Positions 43,331 through 53,852 of a DNA stretch of 64,000 nucleotides are shown here, in pieces; positions within the stretch are counted from its first letter, which is position 1; every line of letters starts with the position of its first letter. The notes below the pieces were generated by a model. That model ran no database searches and had not been told where the DNA came from. It saw nothing but the letters and a program-made list of their open reading frames with translations. Source of the DNA: Papilionanthe hookeriana x Papilionanthe teres (Eukaryota; Streptophyta; Magnoliopsida; Asparagales; Orchidaceae). The translations under genes were made by a program, and so were the position numbers. The DNA lies in the NCBI GenBank assembly GCA_022702705.1, contig CM040430.1:78123239-78187238 (forward strand), written 5' to 3'.

Positions 43331-43700
43331 ATTCCTTATGCAATTTGAAAAAGATTATGTGGAAAAGCTTTATGTGATTTAGGAGTGAGCATTAATGTGA
43401 TGCCACTTTCTATATTTAGAAGGTTAGGTTTAGTCGATATTTCTCCCACTACTGTAACCCTTCTATTAGCTGATCGATATATCATTTATCCAAAAGGAAT
43501 TATAGAAGACGTGCTTGTTAAAGTGGATAAATTTATCTTTCCTTTGGACTTTATTGTATTAGCTATGGAGGAAGATAAAGAAATTCCAATTATTTTAGGG
43601 AGTCCTATCCTTATTACTGGAATGAGCTATAATAGATGTGCAAAAAGGAGAGTTCACTATGAATATTAATGACCAGGAAGTCACTTTTGATGTATTAAAG
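43331..43700 (+). pseudogene. E4 protease
   Basis: Active-site block ALCDLGVSINVMPLSIF with the catalytic Asp intact (GV where relatives have GA), then LADRYIIYPKG and AMEEDKEIPIILGSPILITG. A one-base insertion in GGAATGAGC (about 43620) shifts the frame at ITG-RAMIDV and is shared with E5 at the same base. The normal reading resumes at 43638 with MQKGEFTMNINDQEV. It would cut Gag; no other enzyme of Pol is present in this element. Confidence 0.88.
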
Positions 43701-44063
43701 ACTATGAAATATCCAGCTGAGAAAAAAGATGATGATTGTTTTTTGATACAAGAAATTGATTATCTAAGTAAAGACCATTTCCAAGAAAGTTTTGAGAGTA
43801 AGTTAACAGATGAGATTGAAATAGACTTTCATGATGATTCGAAAACATTATTTAAAGAAGATTGTATGTATGTTCAGGAGAGGTGTGAAATGATGGACAC
43901 TACCAAAAATAGTAAACTTTTAATTCCATCTGTTGAAAAATCTCATGGACTTAAGATGGATGTACCCCATACAATTTTAAAGCCTATCTATTTAGGGAAT
44001 TCATCTAGACAACCAGTATTTATATCTTTAGATGCGACTCAATCACAAGAAAACCTAAATTGA
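43701..44063 (+). pseudogene. E4 post-PR connector
   Basis: Open frame to 44063: FDVLKTMKYPAEKKDDDCFL, a Glu/Asp-rich stretch, then YVQERCEMMDTTKNSKLLIP and LKMDVPHTILKPIYLGNSSRQPV. It matches the PR-RT connector of E1 (EYIQEKFEVLDTMEGGDKSL; KYMFFGESSTLPV) up to the last bases before RT. RT then fails to appear: the KRAFGWT block is absent. Confidence 0.85.
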
Positions 44064-44480
44064 ATGATGAACAAGAAAAAATTATTGAACTAAGACTTGG
44101 AAGAGAATTTGAGGATAAATTTCAAAAGAACATTGAGTTGAGAAAAGAGCATAAGGATATTGAAAGACCATTGGAAGAAATTCCTAAGAAATTAGAAAAA
44201 CTTATTTCCTCAACTAAGATAGATCCTCCATTATTTAATAATTATAAAGGGGAAAAATTGGAAGATAATTTCAAACAGAAGAGTAACATAGAAGATATTG
44301 ATCCGAAATATGAATTATCTAAAGAGAATCAGATCCAAAATTTGTGAGATATTGAAGTATCTTATAAAGATCTATTTCTTATAAATTTCAAGGATGATAT
44401 TAATATGCAATTTCAAAACATTAATAGAAGAATATTGGATCTAGAAAGAAATATGAGGAATTAAGATATAAAATCAAACT
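44060..44480 (+). pseudogene. E4 tail segment: linker-like copy plus coiled coil
   Basis: In place of RT-IN there are about 140 codons: EKIIELRLGREFEDKFQKNI, RPLEEIPKKLEKLISSTKID, then an acidic stretch and a heptad-rich end (NRRILDLERNMRN). The first part mirrors the gag-PR linker (VVQLKSG..IEDVV.KE, LEKLISPTKIS), so it looks duplicated from there. The coiled coil could instead derive from the ORF A C-terminus. A TGA near 44346 and a TAA near 44463 break it. It ends about 120 bases before the conserved post-pol motif. Confidence 0.6.
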
Positions 44481-44599
44481 AAAAATGTATAGCTGAATGA
44501 AAAATTAAAATTTGAGGATTTTATAGGATCCCTGGATCTGGAAATGATTAGGCGATTGGTCGAGGATTACTTAATTACAATTTTGATCTAGGTGGAATC

Positions 44600-44654
44600 A
44601 TTTGTCGGGCTAACGACGTTAACACAAGCACTTTTAGGGGAGGCAACTCATAGT
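44600..44654 (+). promoter_or_regulatory. Conserved post-pol motif, E4 copy
   Basis: ATTTGTCGGGCTAACGACGT ... TTTTAGGGGAGGCAACTCAT. Same block as in E1, E2 and E5. It is kept although the pol it normally follows has been deleted. Confidence 0.75.
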
Positions 44655-46735
44655 TATCAGTGTGTTTTGATTTAGTGTGCTTGAGAGTCATGATTGTTAG
44701 TATTGTATTGTATTTGCTTTATAGTGGATTGATCAGTTTGATTGATGATTGGTAGATGTTTGGATTATTATTGCTTCGATTTGATCTCTCTCTATGTCTT
44801 GAGGGAGGTGATTCCTTAACTTCTTATTATGGCTAGACATGATCTCTTGTAGTAGTTGGATTAACGAGTCCACTATGACTTGGCTCTCACCTAGACTTGA
44901 TTTTACAAGAGAAATTAAAAATTTTGAACATTGATAGTTCCATCTTAATTTGTTACTTCCTTTCTGCAACTTTATTTTCATTAGGTAGGAGTCGCGAACC
45001 TATTTGATGAATACCATGTGGATGATCTTACACTATCTTTATAATTGTTAGAGGTGCTTAATTATAAGGATTAGATGATGCCTGAGATTGGTGCGTAAGA
45101 GCCAATATATCAGGGGGAATCTTATCTTTCGAATTATAATCTATAAAACCATTTAAAATGCACCTTATTTATCTGTGTAGTGATTTCGATAGAAATTGGA
45201 AGTAAGTTAGTAAGATGTGATGAATTTATGGAAGAATTGACCTCATTTATCATGTGTGTTTGTATTTGAATTGTGTGTTTATGTTTATGTTACAATTTTA
45301 TATAATAATTGAAGAACATTTTAATATTCCTTTGCCGATACCTGCTATGCTTGTTAAACTTTTATTTAGTGAATTTAATTCAGGCATGATTAGTTTAGAT
45401 TTACTTTCTGCTGCATATTGTTCCGTCCTAATGAATACTTATAAATGGTTTTAATAGACATTTGTGGTAGATAGAATTTCTAAATTGTTTTTCTTCCTGC
45501 TTATATTTTTTGTACTGAATGCTATATATGTTAAAAATTAAGTTTGGGGTTAGGAAGAAAAACAAAATTTTAATACGAAAATACTTCCTTTTAGTGTAAT
45601 TTTATTACAAGCATGTTTTATGTTAGATTTACGTTCTTCTACAGTCATTCTATCTTGATCATGCATGTATATAAATTTGATAGGATGTTGTATTAGTAAG
45701 TAAATTCAACCATTACTTTTTCTTCCTGTTACATTTTACAGAATTAATTGCAAAATATTTTAAATTTTAAGTTTTGGGTGGAAGAAAAATTTTTAAAATG
45801 TAACTTTATTTGTCCTCAGTAGCCTGTATTAATTTGATATCACTTTTAAAATGACTTGTGGTATGTGGTGTTACCTTTAAGTTACTATAATTTAGATTTT
45901 AGGAATGTTAGAAAAATAACTTAGCTGAAATCCTATGTGAAGAAACTTTTCTAGAGTTAAATTATTTTGTAGGAAACATTAGGAAAAATGATTTTTCTAT
46001 TTATAGTAGAAAGTAGTTGAATAATTGAAAAGCTAAAATTCTTAAATTAATACTTAATGAGAATTGAGCCTTTATTGAAAACCTTTTTCGAACTAATACT
46101 TACACTTATAAAAAGTGAGGGAAAGTTTTGAGTTTTGGATTTTAGAGAGAGGATAGTGAAATTCAAAATTATTAAAGGCCTATCCACATATATTAATCTT
46201 CACATAGAAAAAGTAGAAAACAAAGGAGATTAAAAATGATCCCAAAAGAAAGAAAAAAAAAAGTGAAAAGAAAAGGGATTGAAAATGATCCCAAAAAAAA
46301 GAAAAAAAGAGAGAAAAAAATAAGTGAGGAGAAGCTTGAGGACAAGCTTAATCAAAAATTTCTTTCACTTAAATCTTTTTAAATGAAAAGACTTAAAAAC
46401 AATCCTAAGCTTATTCATATTTCAAAAGGTATTGGTTAAATTGGTATAGGTAAGGTGCTTAAATTTTGTTTTTATACTTTCTTTGAATCTTTAGCTTGAT
46501 AGGTTTCAATAACTTTTGAAGTAAATAGAAAATTAGAATTCCTAAGTTGAATATGAGATAGTCTTACACTCTAGTCCTAGGTTTATTTGCTAGAATTTAT
46601 CCTATGTTATACTATAATATTTCTGAGATTAAATTATAGAAAAATCTATTGAAATCTACAGCCACAAGTCAACATATTTTATTTTTAAGGTTATAGTGTT
46701 ACTTGAGGACAAGTAATAGTTAAGTTTGGGGGCCT
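44655..46735 (+). other. E4 noncoding 3' region with PPT
   Basis: No supported ORF. Landmarks: PPT-like AAGTTTGGGGT at 45540-45550 and a weaker one near 45770; GGCCTATCCACATATATTAA at 46178-46197; an A/G-rich tract with a roughly 50-bp tandem unit around GATTGAAAATGATCCCAAAA (46204-46325); GTGAGGAGAAGCTTGAGGAC; and the true PPT AAGTTTGGGGGCCT at 46722-46735. Both env-position ORFs of E1/E2 are absent. Confidence 0.8.
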
Positions 46736-49700
46736 TGACACGCCTAAAAAATGCTTGATTTTCAATATACATTTTATGCTTAATATTAATGATATTGCAC
46801 TTTAAAGAAATATATTTTGTATGTTATTTAGTTTTAGGTACAAGAAATGGTGATTGGAGCAAAAGGAAGCAAAAACGGTGCAATTTGGAGCAAAAACAAG
46901 CAAAAAATGAAATTTTGCCCTGACACCTTTCTATAAGTCTTTCTATATTTAATCTCTTTTACACTTATTGCATATTTTTGAATAAGATTACACTCTTAAA
47001 AATAGTTTTTCTTATGCTTATTTTGTAGGGCTATCTATTAGGAACACAATGCAACTGAAACGGGGCGAATCAGAGCTAAAACGGAGCCAAATGGAGCAAA
47101 ATGGTGGAGCTGCGCAGTCTGCTCGCTGAAAATGCCCTCGAGGGTGCCGAAGGCAAGATATTCCCGAAAGGGCCGAAAAATGACAGAAAAGCTCGCCAAC
47201 AGCGACCTCGAGCCCACCGATAGCGCTCGGGATGACTATGGACATACTTTTGGCGGTTATTGGCCGAAATTCAATGTATTTGGACACATTTTGAATGGTT
47301 TCTTGTGACAACTCTTCAAACTTCTTCCTTACACTTTAAAAGAATGATTTTAGGTCAGAAAAAATAAAGAGGAATGTTAGGAAAAACTTGGAGAATGTTT
47401 ACGGTTCTTAGATTAGGATTAGAAATGTAGATTTCTACCCTTTTAGAGAGATTGGAGAGGAGATTTTGAGAGAAATTGTAAGAGATTGCACTAGCATTGC
47501 ATGGATCGACGGGAGACTTTGTGGGAGAGATCTTAATCTTTCTTTCAAAGGGAAAAAGCTAAGTACTGTTCTTCATTATCTTATGATTTTGTAAACACTT
47601 ACCTAGTGGATTTGCTTTGGTTAAATGAAGTTTCCGTTGTGTTTTCTTCATGCTTTGTGACGTATCTCTCTTACTCTTTCTTCTTCTTTGGAACTAGTGG
47701 CATGAAAAGATTATGCCATTCTTTTCCTTTTACTTTTCTTTTGTAAAGAGTAGAATTCACGTGTAGGATGTTGAGATACATGCTAGAAGAAGTTTTATAT
47801 ATAAATGTGATGGTTTTTTACTTGCACTTCATTTACATTGCAATTAAGGCCTATTGTAATGTTAAAATTTGTTGTGAAAACATAAAATCCGAGAGGGTTA
47901 TGCTTTCTACAACTAAGTTCGGACCACATTCAAATTTCATGGATGGTGAAGTTCATGGGGATTGAATGCAAATAAATAGGGAAATATAATTATTGGACGT
48001 AGAAATGGAGATTTTAGAGTGACAGACTAAAATCCTCAATTCGATCTTATTGTTTGAGTACTAAATTGGAGATGTTAGCCCTCAGGCGAGGGGAATGTGG
48101 GAGCTCCGAAGTGAGAGCCGGTATCCTCCCAGCTTAGGGATCTACCTAAAAAATACCCATTATTATGCCTTATTTATGATTCAATTCTTAAGGATATTAT
48201 GCTTTAATGAAAGGTATTTTAATTTTTTTGGATGTAGATGATTAAAAAAGAGTTCAAGAAGGAAAAAGAAGGAAAAAGGAGCAAAATGGAGCAAAATGGA
48301 GCTTATGGAGCAAAATATTGGAATTATTGGCCTGGCGCCTAGGCACTAGAATCCGACGGCTAAGCTCCAGCTCAATGCAGACGTTGTTATGATTTTTTGA
48401 TGATCTCGGGGAGTTATTTTGACGGAGTTAAGCGGTTATTGGAGCTTTTAGAAGACTGGATGTTACTCCTAATATATAAGACATGTGATACAATGCATTT
48501 GGACACAAGGAAACAGTTTTAATTACGAAGAGGTGTGATCCAAAGTGAAGAGTTGCGAAGACCTGGTCACGGAGTCCGGTGCCTAGGCGCCAGATCCTGA
48601 CGCCTAGGTACGATAGTTACCTTCTAGAAGATGCATTGAATTTGGACGAATTTTGAAGGGGTGCCTTAAGTAACCCCCTGGTCAAATTCAAAGCACTATA
48701 AATAGTAGCCCATTCTACAGAAAAAAAGAGCACCTTCTCTCCCCCCTCTAGTTTTACATAGTTTTTTTAGTCTCTTCTACACTTAGGGTGCCGCTTTACT
48801 TTGTAACTAGTGAGTTTATTTTGAGTATTTATTGTGTGTTGTTGCTATTGGAGTCTTTCATCATTGCTTTGGAGTTAGTAAAAGTCAGTGGATCAATTGA
48901 AGGAATACTTCAGATAAGTATTTGTACCTTGGTTCAAAGTTTTATAAATATATTTTGTTGTGTGATTTCAATGTGTTTTGAGTAGTTAGTTATTTTTCTT
49001 CTTTCAACTATGAAAAGAAAATAAAGTAATTAAATTTTTTAGGAGAATTAAATTTAAAAAATTTAAAACATTGTGATGATATTAATACCTGAACTTAGTT
49101 TACTTTTTAAATTGGTCATTTAAATTGTTAAAACCTGTTGAAAAATTTTGAGACCTATCTGGAGATAAATTCTTAACTAGTAGATATCACATGAATCCTT
49201 GTGTAGTCGAAGGCTTTATGCGCGTTCAAGGTGAAGTGCAAATAAATAGGAAGATATGATTTATTGGGCGTAGAATGCATTAGTTTTTAGAGTGACAGAC
49301 TAAATTCTAATAATTTGGTTTATAGAAAGGGAATGGGTCACTGGTAGGGCCAACCATAGCCACCCTTGGACATCTATTAGTGTGAGCCTAGATTGACCCA
49401 TTCTACTAATAAAACATCTCGAACCGATCTATAGATTAGTCGATGGTCTTTGCACTGGACCGAAAGGGTAAAGAATATGAATGCTTCATTTGGCATAATA
49501 CCATAATCTAAATTTTCCACAAAAGATAATTATTCTACAAATCTTGGATTAGTTGAAAAGGAGAAAGTCGTTTTTATACTTGCATTGAATTTTAATTACT
49601 GCTTACTTTACTTTATTACTGCTCACTGCTTACTTTCTTATAGTAAAAATTGTTAGTAAATTAAATTTGAAAATAAAAAAACTCTATATATATATATATA

Positions 49701-50507
49701 TATATAAATTACTTTTAATTTGAAAAATTCCAAAATATTTCTTACATTTCTTACATTTTATAAAAACACTATCCCTGTGGGATCGATAACCAGGACTCCA
49801 CTAGAACCCTGTATTACTTGAACGATACGCATAGTTGTGTTTAAAATTGTGACTTTTACAATAATTTTTTATAAAATCTAAATATAAATTCATAAGTAAA
49901 AGTAAACATCACACATCAAGTTTTTGAAGCCATTTGCCAGGAATTAAATATTCTAAAAAGTGGTATCAAATTCTTGTATTTAAAAGCATATATAAAGTCG
50001 CATCGCATCACTTAGCCATGGATTCAGTAAATAATCATAGGATTAGTCAATGTTCTTTATGCCTGGACTAAAGGGTAAAGAATAAGATTGCTCCTATTTG
50101 GCACATACAATATTTAATGCATCTCATTCCTATAAATTATCCATTTCATTACATAAGAATAGTAGTTTTTATTATCTCAAAATTCTCCAGACCAATTCAT
50201 CCAAAAAGGGTTATCTTTATAATTAATATTTGCATTTAGTTATAGTTACTATCTTTACATTTAACACTTGCATTTAGGAGTAGTTGCTAGATAAAACATC
50301 ATTTTAATCGACATTCCAAACTAAGGAGTAATTGTAGTAGACTAGAATTTGACTAAGGACCTTTTATTTAACTTCCTTGTGGGATTGATAACCAGGACTC
50401 CACTAGAGCCCCGTATTACTTGAGCGATACGTATACTTATCTTGATATAAGTGACTTTATAATTAATCAATTGCACTAATTTTTGTCACCACAAAAAGTA
50501 GTGGTCA
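46736..50507 (+). repeat. LTR8, shared middle LTR split by a nested LTR
   Basis: TGACACGCCTAAAAAATGCT at 46736 to GTAGTGGTCA at 50507. Without the nested insertion (48138-50010) and one TSD copy it is about 1.89 kb, equal to LTR7 and LTR9. Left piece 46736-48137, right piece 50016-50507. PPT immediately left, PBS immediately right. A hand comparison of about 100 bases of U3 with LTR9 shows roughly one change in ten. Confidence 0.9.
48138..50010 (+). mobile_element. Nested LTR (solo-LTR-like) inside LTR8
   Basis: 1873 bp, flanked by CTTAG at 48133-48137 and 50011-50015, with the host LTR continuing cleanly on both sides. It starts GGATCTACCTAAAAAATAC (relatives start TGATACGCCTAAAA, so the first T of TG is lost) and ends GCATCGCATCA. 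GC words of the GGCGCCTAGGC type (about 48335-48370, 48570-48610); TATATA run at 49685; GATCGATAACCAGGACTCC at about 49782. A degenerate PBS lies inside it at about 49918-49942. No interior was found, so it is a solo LTR. Confidence 0.9.
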
Positions 50508-50513
50508 AGTTTT

Positions 50514-50531
50514 TGGCGCCGTTGCCGTGGA
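50514..50531 (+). other. E5 primer-binding site (tRNA-Asp)
   Basis: TGGCGCCGTTGCCGTGGA, one mismatch to the complement of the plant tRNA-Asp 3' end; the best PBS in the window. Confidence 0.92.
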
Positions 50532-50768
50532 AGCTTGGGTAAGAACGTTAGAAGAATTTTAGTTGAAGTTATTAGGCTTAGACTTGGAAAACTATAGTGT
50601 CGTAAAAAATGTTTTGTGTGAAAAGTGTTTTTATATGAAAAAGTGTTGTGAAAAACGAAAAAAATTATTTGTGTGAAAAATAAGGTGTTTGTGAAAATGT
50701 TTTGTTGTGTTGAATATATTTCATCTATTATTTGTTTAATTTTTAATGTATTATTTGTTGTGTTACGA

Positions 50769-52540
50769 ATGTGAAACAAAGGATCTGCAGGACTTGTGCC
50801 TTATGATCCCAAATTTGAAAAAAATCAAAAAATAAAAATACTGAAAGAACATGAAAAACTAGAAATGGAAATGGAAAACTTTCAAGATTATAAATTGGAA
50901 AATCATCATACTTCATTGAGGGTTTACCTAAATCCTACGACAGATGAAATTCACTCAAGTATACAAAACCCTGTCGTAGAAGCTGATTTGTTTGAAATAA
51001 ATCCTGATATTATCCAACTGTTGCAGGACAATCAGTTTGGGGGAACTCTTTTGGAAGATCCCTATTTACACTTATCAAATTTTCTAGAGATTTGTGCTAC
51101 ATTTCATTATAACGGTATGTCAGACGATGCTATTAGACTAAGGCTTTTTCCTTTCTCACTAAGGGATAAGGCTAAAATGTGGTTATACTCATTAGCACCT
51201 GGCTCTACTAAAAATTTGGAGGAGTTAACTCCAAAATTTTTAGCTAAGTGTTTTCCACCTTCAAGGACAACTAAAATTAGAAACGATATTATCTCATTTT
51301 GTCAATATGAAGGAGAATCAATATACGAAACTTGGGAAAGATTTAAGGAACTTCTAAGAAAGTGTCCACACCATGCTCGGTCCGTTTGGTTAATCATTCA
51401 AACTTTTTATAATGGGTTAGTAGGATCCCTTAGGTCTATAATTGATGCTGCCACTGGAAGATCATTAATGTCAAAACCATTTGATGAAGCGTATAAGTTA
51501 ATTGAAAAAATGGCTACAAATGAATTTCAATGGAAATCTGCAATCGTAAATCCTAAGGAGGTAGCCAGTGTTCATATTACGGATGTGATTACAATTATTT
51601 CATCTCAAGTTGCCGCAATATCACGGAAGTTGGACCAATTTGGATTGAACCAGCCTCAACTCACTCTAGTAAGTGAGGAAAGTTGATTAGGGCATATAAT
51701 TGTCATATGATGCTTTAAATACCATAAAAAATTCGTACTCAAACCTTTACAACCCAGGTTGGGAGAACCATCCTAATTTTAACTGGAATCAAACTACTGA
51801 TGGTGGAAACAAAAAATGGGAAAATAATCATGCAAATCCTAATGGAAGTTGGAATAATCAGGGGAACAAAAACTATAGACCTTCATATCTACCGGACTCT
51901 AACAATGATCAACACTTTGAGGATTAGAAGATGTCTATGGAAGAAGTGGTATTGCAAATGGGAAACCAGTTGCAAAGTCAAAATGCTACGATTAGAAACA
52001 TAGAGAATAAACTGGGACAAATTGCTAATTCACTTAGCAATAAACCTCAAGAACACTTCCTAGCAACATTGAGATCAACCCTAAAGAAACACTCATGAAC
52101 AAGTAGAAGTTGTCCAATTAAAACGTGGAAGAGAGATAGAGGATGTGGTTAGAAAAGAGAAAGATGTTGTGAGAGAAACAAAGGAAACTAAAAGACCTGA
52201 AGAACATGTTATTAAGGATTTGGAAAAATTAATTTCTCCAACTAAAATCAGTTTGGAAAGTCCACCACCTCCTTTTCCTCAAAGACTTAGACAACATGAG
52301 TTGGATATAAAATTTTCAAAGTTCATGAAAGTACTTAAGAAGTTAACGATAAATATTCTTTTCACTGAAGCATTGAAACAGATGCCAAGTTATGCAAAGT
52401 TTATCAAGGAGATATTAAAGAAGTAAAGGAAATTTGGGGATTATGAGACAGTTGCATTAAGTGAGGAGTGTAGCACTATACTTCAGAAAAATTTTACTCA
52501 AAAACTTAAAGATCTTTGTAGCTTTAAAATTTCTTGTGCA
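50769..52540 (+). pseudogene. gag: E5 gag and gag-PR linker
   Basis: Homologous to E4 gag. ATG 50769 is followed at once by TGA, where E4 has CGA, a C-to-T change; the frame is then open from 50775 to 51685. The structural domain is complete (LFPFSLRDKAKMWLYSLAPG, KFLAKCFPPSRTTK, FYNGLVGSLRSIIDAATG). A stop near 51686 and small losses near 51700 break the Asn-rich part (NHPNFNWNQTTDGGNKKW). The two-base insertion near 52091 is shared with E4. The linker keeps KRPEEHVIKDLEKLISPTKI and PPPPFPQRL. Confidence 0.9.
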
Positions 52541-52905
52541 ATTGGGAAAAGATTATGTGGAAAAGCTTTATGTGATTTAGGAGTGAGCATTAATGTGATG
52601 CCTCTATCTATATTTAGAAAGTTAGGTTTAGTCGATATTTCTCCCACTACTATAACCCTTCTATTAGCTGATCGATCTATCATTTATCCAAAAGGAATTA
52701 TAAAAGACGTGCTTGTTAAAGTGGATAAATTTATCTTTCCTTTGGACTTTATTGTATTAGATATGGAGGAAGATAAAGAAATTCCAATTATTTTAGGTAG
52801 ACATTTCCTTATTACTGGAATGAGCTATGATAGATGTGCAAAAAGGAGAGTTCACTATGAATATTAATGACCAGGAAGTCACTTTTGATGTATTAAAGAG
52901 TATGA
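52541..52905 (+). pseudogene. E5 protease
   Basis: ALCDLGVSINVMPLSIF with catalytic Asp, LADRSIIYPKG, DMEEDKEIPIILGRHFLITG. The same inserted base as in E4 (GGAATGAGC, about 52818) shifts the frame. The D-L-G-V variant of the active site is shared with E4 and not seen in E1-E3, so it marks this subfamily. Confidence 0.88.
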
Positions 52906-53248
52906 AATATCCAACTGAGAGAAAAGATGACGATTTTTTTGGATAGATGTAATTGATTATCTAAGTAAAGACCATTTCCAAGAAAGTTTTGAGAGTAAGT
53001 TAACAGATGAGATTGAAATAGACTTTCATGATGATTCGAAAACGTTATTTAAAGAAGATTGTATGTATGTTCAGGAGAGGTGTGAAATGATGGATGCTAC
53101 CAAAAATAGTAAACTTTTAATTCCATCTATTGAAAAATCTCATGAACTTAAGATAGATGTACCCCATACAATTTTAAAGCCTATCTATTTAGGGAATTCA
53201 TCTACACAACTAGAATATATATCTTTAGATGTGACTCAATCACAAGAA
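52906..53248 (+). pseudogene. E5 post-PR connector
   Basis: Same as the E4 connector (YVQERCEMMDATKNSKLLIP, LKIDVPHTILKPIYLGNSST), with a frame break near 52935. It ends where RT should start. Confidence 0.83.
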
Positions 53249-53749
53249 AAACCTGAATTGAATGATGAATAAGATAAAATTATTGAACTAAGACTTGGAA
53301 GAGAATTTGAGGATAAATTTTAAAAGAACATTGCGTTGAGAAAAGAGAATAAGAATATTGGAAGACCATTGGAAGAAATTCCTAAGGAATTAGAAAAACT
53401 TATTTCCTCAATTAAGATAGATCCTCCGTCATTTAATAATTATAAAGGGGAAGAATTAGAGGATAATTTGAAACTGAAGAGTAACATAGAAGATATTGAT
53501 CCAGAATCTGAATTATCTAAAGAGAATCTGATCCATAATTTGAGAGATATTGAAGTATCTTATAAAGTTCAATTTCTTATAAATTTCAAGGATGATATTA
53601 ATATGAAAATTCAAAAAATTAATAGAAGAATATTGGATCTAGAAAGAAATATGAGGAATTATGATATAAATCAAACTAAAAATGAAGAGCTGAATGAAAA
53701 ATTAAAATTTGAGGATTTTATAGGAATCCCTGGATCTAGAAATGATTGA
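53249..53749 (+). pseudogene. E5 tail segment: linker-like copy plus coiled coil
   Basis: Better preserved than in E4: ELRLGREFEDKF, RPLEEIPKELEKLISSIKID, an acidic stretch (NIEDIDPESELSKENL) and a long heptad-rich helix (KINRRILDLERNMRNYDINQ, NEELNEKLKFEDF). Open from 53336 to the TGA at 53747-53749, with stops at about 53270 and 53322 upstream. The E4/E5 match shows this segment was already part of the progenitor. No enzymatic motif; it may be a spacer or an interaction segment. Confidence 0.6.
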
Positions 53750-53796
53750 GCTATTGACAGAGGATTACTTAATTGGAACTTTGATCCAGGTGGAAT

Positions 53797-53852
53797 CATT
53801 TGTCTGGCTAACGACGTTAACCCAAGCGCTTTTAGGGGAGGCAACCCATAGT
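53797..53852 (+). promoter_or_regulatory. Conserved post-pol motif, E5 copy
   Basis: CATTTGTCTGGCTAACGACG ... AGCGCTTTTAGGGGAGGCAA then CCCATAGTT. Nearest of the four to the inferred consensus. Confidence 0.75.

Noticed and set aside
49683..49707. (TA)n run as an element end or origin
   Set aside because: It sits inside the nested LTR and is an ordinary microsatellite.
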